Source: Roseivirga sp. 4D4 (GTDB lineage Bacteria; Bacteroidota; Bacteroidia; Cytophagales; Cyclobacteriaceae). Taken from it: 64,000 bases of DNA. Positions within the stretch are counted from its first letter, which is position 1. Each line of letters opens with the position of its first letter. Made by a program: the position numbers and the translations under genes. A model generated the notes under the pieces. The model was not told where the DNA came from and did not search any database. It saw nothing but the letters and a program-made list of their open reading frames with translations. Of this stretch, positions 58,566 to 64,000 are shown piece by piece. The stretch is taken from positions 4,137,001-4,201,000 of the forward strand of contig NZ_MDGP01000001.1 of the NCBI RefSeq assembly GCF_001747095.1, written 5' to 3'.

Positions 58566-61225
58566 TGATTAGACCAACAGATAATATATCACCCCCAAAC
58601 TGGGCCAACCGCTTCCTAGAGTGGTATTGTGCTAACAGTCTCTTGGATGAGATTCAAGGAGATTTGTTAGAAGCATTTTACTATCGACAGACGGAAGTGG
58701 GAGCCACCAAAGCCAAATGGTGGTTTGTTTGGGATGTGATTAGGTTTTTCAGGCCCTCATCATTTGGCAAAAGGTCATATAACTCAAATCAAATCGCAAT
58801 GTTAAAGAATTACATGCTCGTTAGCCTGAGAAACTTCAGAAAGCAAAAAGGCTACAGTTTTATCAATTTGTCAGGACTTATAGTGGGGATCACGGCCTGT
58901 CTGCTGATTAGTCTCCATGTGTTGGAAGAAATCACATATGATAATTTTCACCCAAAAGCCGATAAAACGTATCGCGTGGTCATGGATATGTACGGACAGG
59001 GGGAATTGAAAACTAAAAGTGCGCCTGTATATGCCGCTGTGGGTCCTAATCTACTTACCGACTTACCAGAAGTCGAGATGTCTGCGCGCATTTTACCTTT
59101 TGGTGGTGGCGTATATAGCGTGCGTCAGGATGACGGTACATTGATTCGATATAATGAAGACAAAGCTGTACTAGCAGATGAGAACTTCTTCGATATGTTC
59201 GGTTTCAAGTTGATTGATGGTGATCGGCAAAACGTGTTATCACAACCGAGTCAAATTGTGGTGTCTGAATCTACAGCTAGACGTTACTTCGGTAATGAAA
59301 ACCCTATAGGACAGTCAATATTTTGGCGTGGTACTACCGAATTGAAGGTGACTGGGGTTTTTGAAGACTTTCCTGAGAATTCGCACATGCAATTTGAACT
59401 CATTACTTCTTTGAAGACTTGGGGAGGATATGAAGATTTTATTAGTAACTGGGGTTGGTACGACTTCTATACGTTCGTGAAAGTCGCGGATGGTGTCAGT
59501 CAAGATGCCTTGGATCAGAAACTTGAAACCTACCTAGACGGCAAGAAGGCTGAGGTTTATGCGCAACGCGGCATTAGAGAAGTACTCTGGTCACAACAAG
59601 TAGGAGATGTACACCTTGAGTCTATTGGACTTAGCTGGGATATGGGCGAAAATGGCGGAGGACAACAAATCTACTTCTTAGTCATTATCGCTGGGTTGAT
59701 ACTGATTATTGCTTGGGTAAACTATATTAATCTTGCTACGGCACGTGCTATTAAGCGTGCTAAAGAAGTGGGAGTACGTAAAGTTGTTGGGGCAGGCAAA
59801 TCCAATCTTCTGATTCAATTCTTAGTCGAGTCTTTCCTGTATAACCTGTTCGCTGTGTTGGCTTCACTTGCTCTGGTTGCCTTGCTCAGGCCTTTGATCA
59901 ATCAGGCAATGGATATTACACTAGAACAATCATTGCTGTTTGGTCCGACAGTCTTAGGGGGCTTGTTCATACTCGTGCTGATCGGGACACTCTGCTCTGG
60001 CTTATATCCAGCACTGGTACTCACCTCATTTAATCCTGTGGCTGTCTTGAAGGGTAGTTTAGGAAATGGAAAAAAGAAGTTTGGCTTTCGCCAATTACTG
60101 GTTGTCTTTCAATTCACAGCTTCTATAACACTAATACTTGGGACCTTTTTGGTAATCAAGCAGCTGAATTATATGCGGAGCTATGATCTGGGAATCGATC
60201 TTGAACAAACACTGGTCTTACAAGCACCTTCTTCCGGAACCAGTGATGATGACCTTCAGAATAGAATCCAGGTTTTTAGGAACATGCTTGAAGGGATGCC
60301 TGAATTAGAAGGCTTCACTATGTCGAGCAGTGTACCAGGCATTGAAAACTTTAGTATCAGTGGATTTAACTCCAAGTATTATCCTGAAGAGCTTAGAGAT
60401 TGCTATAGAGTGGGTATTGACGATGACTTTATTCAACTGTTTGACGTAGAGCTTATAGCAGGAAGATCCTTTTTAAAAGATATGCTTACCGATACAGCAG
60501 CTGTGGTACTGAATGAGGTCGCTGTTAAGCATATGGGTTTTTCAAGCCCTGAGGAAGCCATCGGTGAGAAAATTAATCCAAATAGGCCGAATGAATCGAC
60601 AATAATCGGGGTGGTGGGCAACTATCATCAAGCGACTATCAAGCAAGGCCTGGACCCCGTTATATTCAGTTATAACAGAAGAAGACAGGCAGCTTATTAT
60701 GCAGCCAAAATCAGCACTAACGACTACGCTGGTGTACTTTCAAAAGTGGAGAACGCCTGGGACGAAATTTACCCTGATAACCCTTTTGACTTCTTCTTTT
60801 TGGATGAACGTTTCGATCGGCAGTATAAAGCTGACCAGCAATTCAATACGGTATTCATTGGCTTTGCAGGCCTTGCCATTTTTGTGGCTTGTCTGGGGCT
60901 TTTTGGGCTGGTTTCATTTACTACCGAGCAATCAAGAAAAGAAATTGGTATTCGTAAGGTCCTAGGGGCATCTTCTCAAAAACTGGTGCTACTTCTGGCT
61001 AAGGACTACGCAAAGCTTATTCTGATTTCGATAATGCTTGCGTTTCCTTTGGGTTATTATCTAATGCAGGAATGGCTCAAAAGCTTTGCCTATCAAACTC
61101 GCATTGGCGTAGAGATTTTCGTTTTGGGTGGCCTGATGATTTCGGTGATTGCGTTTATTACGGTAAGCTTCAAATCGTTTAGTGCAGCCAATGGGAACCC
61201 AGTGAGTGCTTTGAGAGATGAGTAG
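58565..61225 (+). CDS. FtsX/MacB-type duplicated permease with N-terminal prefix domain
   Basis: 886 residues from a GTG that overlaps the PadR stop by 1 bp. It has the same architecture as the permeases at 37880 and 40530: prefix (PNWANRFLEWYCANSLLDEIQGDLLEAFY), TM1 at FINLSGLIVGITACLLISL, a periplasmic MacB-type core, an FtsX block with RAKEVGVRKVVGAGKSN, a second core and a final FtsX block with SRKEIGIRKVLGASSQK. No ATPase partner is present. It is presumably an envelope-stress or lipid/peptide export permease under PadR control. Confidence 0.9.
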   Translation: MIRPTDNISPPNWANRFLEWYCANSLLDEIQGDLLEAFYYRQTEVGATKAKWWFVWDVIRFFRPSSFGKRSYNSNQIAMLKNYMLVSLRNFRKQKGYSFINLSGLIVGITACLLISLHVLEEITYDNFHPKADKTYRVVMDMYGQGELKTKSAPVYAAVGPNLLTDLPEVEMSARILPFGGGVYSVRQDDGTLIRYNEDKAVLADENFFDMFGFKLIDGDRQNVLSQPSQIVVSESTARRYFGNENPIGQSIFWRGTTELKVTGVFEDFPENSHMQFELITSLKTWGGYEDFISNWGWYDFYTFVKVADGVSQDALDQKLETYLDGKKAEVYAQRGIREVLWSQQVGDVHLESIGLSWDMGENGGGQQIYFLVIIAGLILIIAWVNYINLATARAIKRAKEVGVRKVVGAGKSNLLIQFLVESFLYNLFAVLASLALVALLRPLINQAMDITLEQSLLFGPTVLGGLFILVLIGTLCSGLYPALVLTSFNPVAVLKGSLGNGKKKFGFRQLLVVFQFTASITLILGTFLVIKQLNYMRSYDLGIDLEQTLVLQAPSSGTSDDDLQNRIQVFRNMLEGMPELEGFTMSSSVPGIENFSISGFNSKYYPEELRDCYRVGIDDDFIQLFDVELIAGRSFLKDMLTDTAAVVLNEVAVKHMGFSSPEEAIGEKINPNRPNESTIIGVVGNYHQATIKQGLDPVIFSYNRRRQAAYYAAKISTNDYAGVLSKVENAWDEIYPDNPFDFFFLDERFDRQYKADQQFNTVFIGFAGLAIFVACLGLFGLVSFTTEQSRKEIGIRKVLGASSQKLVLLLAKDYAKLILISIMLAFPLGYYLMQEWLKSFAYQTRIGVEIFVLGGLMISVIAFITVSFKSFSAANGNPVSALRDE

Positions 61226-61817
61226 AAAACTATTGATCCTATTATTGCTGATTGTCACCTTTTCGCTCAAAGGACAAGATACTGTCAGAACTAATTACCC
61301 TGGTTCTGAAAAAGTATGGAAGAAGGTTTTCAATGGGGCTAAAAAGTCTCAAGACCTAATTTATTGGGAGAATGGTAGAGAATGGATGACTGCCAAATAT
61401 GATACTGCTGATGTGGAATACTGGAAATGGTATCATGAAAATGGGAACCCTTATTTTGAGGCCACGATTATCAGAGATGAACTTCAAGGTCTCTATAAGA
61501 TTTGGTATGAGAGTGGCCAATTGGCAGAAGAAATAACCTTTCTTAATCACCTTGAAGATGGTCCTGCTATTTTTTATTACCGGAATGGCACAATTGCGGC
61601 AAAAGGGAGTTATCACAAAGGCAAAATGATAGGTGATTGGAAGTTTTACGATAAGGACGGCTTATCCTTTAATGGTAAATGGGTTTGGCCATTTGCTGCT
61701 GATACTTCCAGTCTTAGAATGGAGGGACAAATAAAAGACCACCAGCGTTTAGGATCTTGGAAGTATAGGACAACAGCTGGTGGTAAAAAGCCCAAAGTAT
61801 TTATTGAGGAGTATTAA
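61218..61817 (+). CDS. Secreted MORN-like (YwqK-type) repeat protein
   Basis: 199 residues with a signal peptide (FSLKGQ); the ATG overlaps the permease stop by 8 bp. The mature part consists of repeats like YENG-REW, HENGNPYFEATI, ESGQLAEEITFL, RNGTIAAKGSYHKGK and DKDGLSFNGKW, characteristic of MORN-like repeats. Proteins named YwqK-family antitoxins share this pattern, but the signal peptide argues against a cytoplasmic antitoxin role. It is probably co-transcribed with the PadR-permease pair. Function unknown. Confidence 0.65.
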   Translation: MSRKLLILLLLIVTFSLKGQDTVRTNYPGSEKVWKKVFNGAKKSQDLIYWENGREWMTAKYDTADVEYWKWYHENGNPYFEATIIRDELQGLYKIWYESGQLAEEITFLNHLEDGPAIFYYRNGTIAAKGSYHKGKMIGDWKFYDKDGLSFNGKWVWPFAADTSSLRMEGQIKDHQRLGSWKYRTTAGGKKPKVFIEEY

Positions 61818-61828
61818 GGAAAAGCGGT

Positions 61829-63532
61829 TTATCTTTTGTACACCACTTTTCCACCCACAATGGTGTAATCAAACTGAGCTTTCAGCCATGCCGAAGGCTC
61901 AGTTTCAAACAGATCGGTGTCTATGACTGTAATGTCCGCAAGCATCCCTTCCTTGATTTGGCCCTTTACATCTTCTTCGAAAGTAGCGAATGCCGATCCC
62001 TGAGTGTAGGCTTTGATGGCTGATTCAAGCCCAATTCTTTGCTCAGGAAACCAGCCTTCCTCAGGTAGACCATTCACCGTTTGTCGGGTGACGGCAGCGT
62101 ATAATCCGTAGAGTGGATTAATAGGATAGTAACTGGCGTTAGTTCCTGGCCAATCAGAACCGAAAGCCAGTTGGCATCCGGCATCTTCAAGCGTTTTGAA
62201 CGCATAGGCACCTTTACATCTTTCATGTCCTATCCGTTCTTCCATCCAACGCATATCATCTGTGACATGATAAGGTTGAACTTCTGCAATGATATTTCTT
62301 CCTGCAAAACGTTCAAAGTCCTGCTCGGCAATCACCTGAGCATGGACTAAACGAAACCTTCTGTCTTTGGCGCCATTTACCTGATCGAGAGTATCTAGCA
62401 CATCGAGTAAGATTGAATTGGCTTCATCTCCAATGGCATGTACCCTTAACTGAATACCACCGCTATCGGCTTGGATCAGCATTCTTTTAAATTCGGGAAG
62501 GTTTTTAGAGAACTCTCGCCATCCTCCTCGCCACATGTAGTTTTCGATTGTATTATCAGCATATGGTTCAAAGAAACGAGCGGTTCGACCTCCCATGATA
62601 CCGTCAATATGACTTTTTACTGTACCGAAGGTGATGTAGTCATCTCCAGCTGGCGCAGGGTTTTCACCCCAGTCTATTACCCAGCCTTGCTCCATCATAT
62701 TGTAGATTTCGCTCAAACGTGAAGGGCTAAAATTGATTCTTGTAATAAGTGAATCCCTTTCCTGTAAGTACTTATAAATATCAACCCGATCCAGTGGCGA
62801 CATGTCTTGGACTGTGGTAACACCCCATTTAGCACACTCTTCCAGGGCTCGCTTTGACTCGGCAAGCTTTCTTTCAAAGGAGCTCTCGGGAATTTGTCTT
62901 AGCGCACTAGTGAGAATATCCCCTTTAAGAATACCGTCCTTGGATTCAATCCCGAGGTAGTCGAGTGCTATGGCATTGGCCATGCCTTCTGTCCGGTCAT
63001 ACTTGGTCACTAGTACTGGATGGTCTGGTGTCAATTCATCGATGAGCGTTCTTCGTGGCTGCCAGTCTTGTTGGTTTCTATTACTTCCTTCGGAGCCCAT
63101 GTTCCATGCCTCATAGGCTCCCCAATCACCTCGTGTGATCCAACTTCCATCGGGTAATCTATCTGTTGTTTCTTTTACTCGGGCAATAAAGGCTTCATCG
63201 TCATTCACATCCAGCAGGTTAATACCCAAGAGTAAGGCTCCGGCTTGTGAAAAATGTACGTGAGAGTCATTGAAGCCAGGAAGTGTAAGTCTTCCTTTTA
63301 AATCAATTTGCCGGTCTGCCGAAGGGTATCTGTTGCCGTTACCAACTTTGCTGATTTTATCTCCTTCAAGCAATACCCAATCTGCCCATGGCTGAGCATC
63401 ATTGCCCGTCCAAACCTTTCCATTAAATAGGAGCAGAGATTCAGAGGAGGCTTCTACGGATTCTGTGTTACTCCCGCATGCTGAAAGTATGGCACAAACG
63501 ATCAATACAATGAGATGATTTTTGAACTTCAT
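61829..63532 (-). CDS. Amidohydrolase (YtcJ-like), lipoprotein
   Basis: 567 residues. A lipobox (CAILSACGS) makes it a secreted lipoprotein. The amidohydrolase-3 fold is visible: FNGKVWTGNDAQPWADWVLLEGDKI at the N-terminus (composite beta-sandwich), PGFNDSHVHFSQAG with the HxH metal pair at ~89-102, HAIGDEANS and a C-terminal AFGSDWPGTNAS with the metal-binding Asp. Such enzymes hydrolyse amides or cyclic ureas; the substrate is unknown. A second amidohydrolase gene lies 2 bp upstream, so the two form an operon. Confidence 0.85.
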   Translation of the reverse strand: MKFKNHLIVLIVCAILSACGSNTESVEASSESLLLFNGKVWTGNDAQPWADWVLLEGDKISKVGNGNRYPSADRQIDLKGRLTLPGFNDSHVHFSQAGALLLGINLLDVNDDEAFIARVKETTDRLPDGSWITRGDWGAYEAWNMGSEGSNRNQQDWQPRRTLIDELTPDHPVLVTKYDRTEGMANAIALDYLGIESKDGILKGDILTSALRQIPESSFERKLAESKRALEECAKWGVTTVQDMSPLDRVDIYKYLQERDSLITRINFSPSRLSEIYNMMEQGWVIDWGENPAPAGDDYITFGTVKSHIDGIMGGRTARFFEPYADNTIENYMWRGGWREFSKNLPEFKRMLIQADSGGIQLRVHAIGDEANSILLDVLDTLDQVNGAKDRRFRLVHAQVIAEQDFERFAGRNIIAEVQPYHVTDDMRWMEERIGHERCKGAYAFKTLEDAGCQLAFGSDWPGTNASYYPINPLYGLYAAVTRQTVNGLPEEGWFPEQRIGLESAIKAYTQGSAFATFEEDVKGQIKEGMLADITVIDTDLFETEPSAWLKAQFDYTIVGGKVVYKR

Positions 63533-63534
63533 GG

Positions 63535-64000
63535 CTATTTGGAATATTTGTTAGCGATTTGCTCAAGACTAAGCTCGATTTCTCGACTAGGTAGCCATTT
63601 TCCTCTAACCATTACACCAGATTGTTGACGCATATTGGCAATGTTTTCAAGAGGGTTTTGGTCTACCAGGATTAGATCTGCGTCAGCTCCGATGACAATC
63701 GTACCGTATTTTCCCGGGTCACCAAAGAAGACAGCTGGATTGGCAGTTCCTGCATACAATGCTTCGTAAGGAGTCAGTCCGCTTCTGACCATGGCATCGA
63801 GTTCACGTTGAATGGAAAACCCTGGTACATTAAAAACTTGTGGAGCATCAGAACCTAATAGTATTTTGACGCCTGCCTCATGCATTTGCTTAATAATATC
63901 CCTTCTGATTTGGTTGAACTTCAGTGCCTGATCTCCTTTATAATTAGGAGCCCCAATAATTCCCTTCTTGGTGCGAACCCAGTTATTGAGTGTCCTTGGG
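63535..64000 (-). CDS. Amidohydrolase, imidazolonepropionase-like, 5' end outside the window
   Basis: The minus-strand frame is open from 64000 to the stop at 63535, giving the last ~155 residues; the start lies beyond the window. The visible part contains LLGSDAPQVFNVPGFS (metal-binding Asp), RELDAMVRSGLTPYEALYAGTANPA and YGTIVIGADADLILVDQNPLENI, the standard C-terminal end of metal-dependent amidohydrolases (imidazolonepropionase/prolidase group). It stands 2 bp upstream of the lipoprotein amidohydrolase, implying translational coupling and a related substrate. Confidence 0.8.
   Translation of the reverse strand, partial: PRTLNNWVRTKKGIIGAPNYKGDQALKFNQIRRDIIKQMHEAGVKILLGSDAPQVFNVPGFSIQRELDAMVRSGLTPYEALYAGTANPAVFFGDPGKYGTIVIGADADLILVDQNPLENIANMRQQSGVMVRGKWLPSREIELSLEQIANKYSK

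Noticed and set aside
61218..61817. Toxin-antitoxin system based on the YwqK-like protein
   Set aside because: The protein has a signal peptide and no adjacent toxin-like gene; its neighbours are a permease and an amidohydrolase.
1..64000. CRISPR arrays, tRNA/rRNA genes, prophage or intact insertion sequence
   Set aside because: No regularly spaced repeats, cloverleaf or rRNA segments, transposases or integrases were seen; the palindromic repeats are irregularly placed and of several families.

Overview
The window reads as a chromosomal segment of a Bacteroidota bacterium, most likely a marine member of the Cytophagales (Roseivirga/Fulvivirga-like; the genus is a guess). The support is a type IX secretion C-terminal sorting domain, an N-acylornithine-type carbamoyltransferase in the arginine cluster, a TonB receptor with an N-terminal carboxypeptidase-regulatory-like domain, Bacteroidota-restricted small families (HYC_CC_PP, DUF6660, DUF3347), and promoters of the TAnnTTTG type. 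No rRNA, tRNA, CRISPR array, prophage or intact insertion sequence was seen.

Layout. 1-5433 (minus): four tandem secreted proteins with NVGIGT-type repeats, variable middles and a nearly constant C-terminus, joined by identical 5-bp gaps. 5796-14572 (plus): a complete arginine cluster (GNAT, argG, argC, argD, argF', argB, argE, argH) in which almost every gap is filled by a dispersed palindromic repeat. 14640-17806: two paralogous secreted proteins with a decayed M23 peptidase fold, and an unknown secreted protein. 17891-20875 (minus): small membrane protein, heptosyltransferase-like GT9 and a PolX/PHP protein. 20971-24697: EVE protein and two paralogous secreted unknowns. 24757-28686: pyrR-pyrB-hydrolase, then cystathionine beta-synthase. 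28691-37394: mostly minus-strand housekeeping and envelope genes (T9SS-sorted BNR protein, TspO-like protein, TPR lipoprotein, PlsC, glyoxalase-fold protein, 5'-nucleotidase), plus DUF72 and a candidate small RNA on the plus strand.

37545-43181: a PadR regulator with two giant FtsX/MacB-type permeases that lack an ATPase; a second such module is at 58239-61225. 43172-44895 (minus) is an ordinary ABC ATPase/membrane protein pair. 44989-57516 is a metal-homeostasis island: a lipoprotein, an HYC_CC_PP protein, a CusA-CusC-CusB-like efflux operon containing a secreted acetolactate-decarboxylase-like lipoprotein and two DUF3347 modules, then a DUF6660 protein and TonB receptor. Palindromes and a shared TGTTGCAA motif suggest common metal-dependent control. 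The window closes with a GNAT flanked by hairpin repeats, the second PadR-permease module, a MORN-like protein, and two amidohydrolases (the last one cut by the window end).

The most noteworthy points are the mosaic tandem surface-protein cassettes, the repeats that supply gene boundaries in the arginine operon, an unexpected alanine at the acyl-selectivity position of ArgF', the PadR operators bracketing a promoter, and the unusual gene content of the efflux operon.
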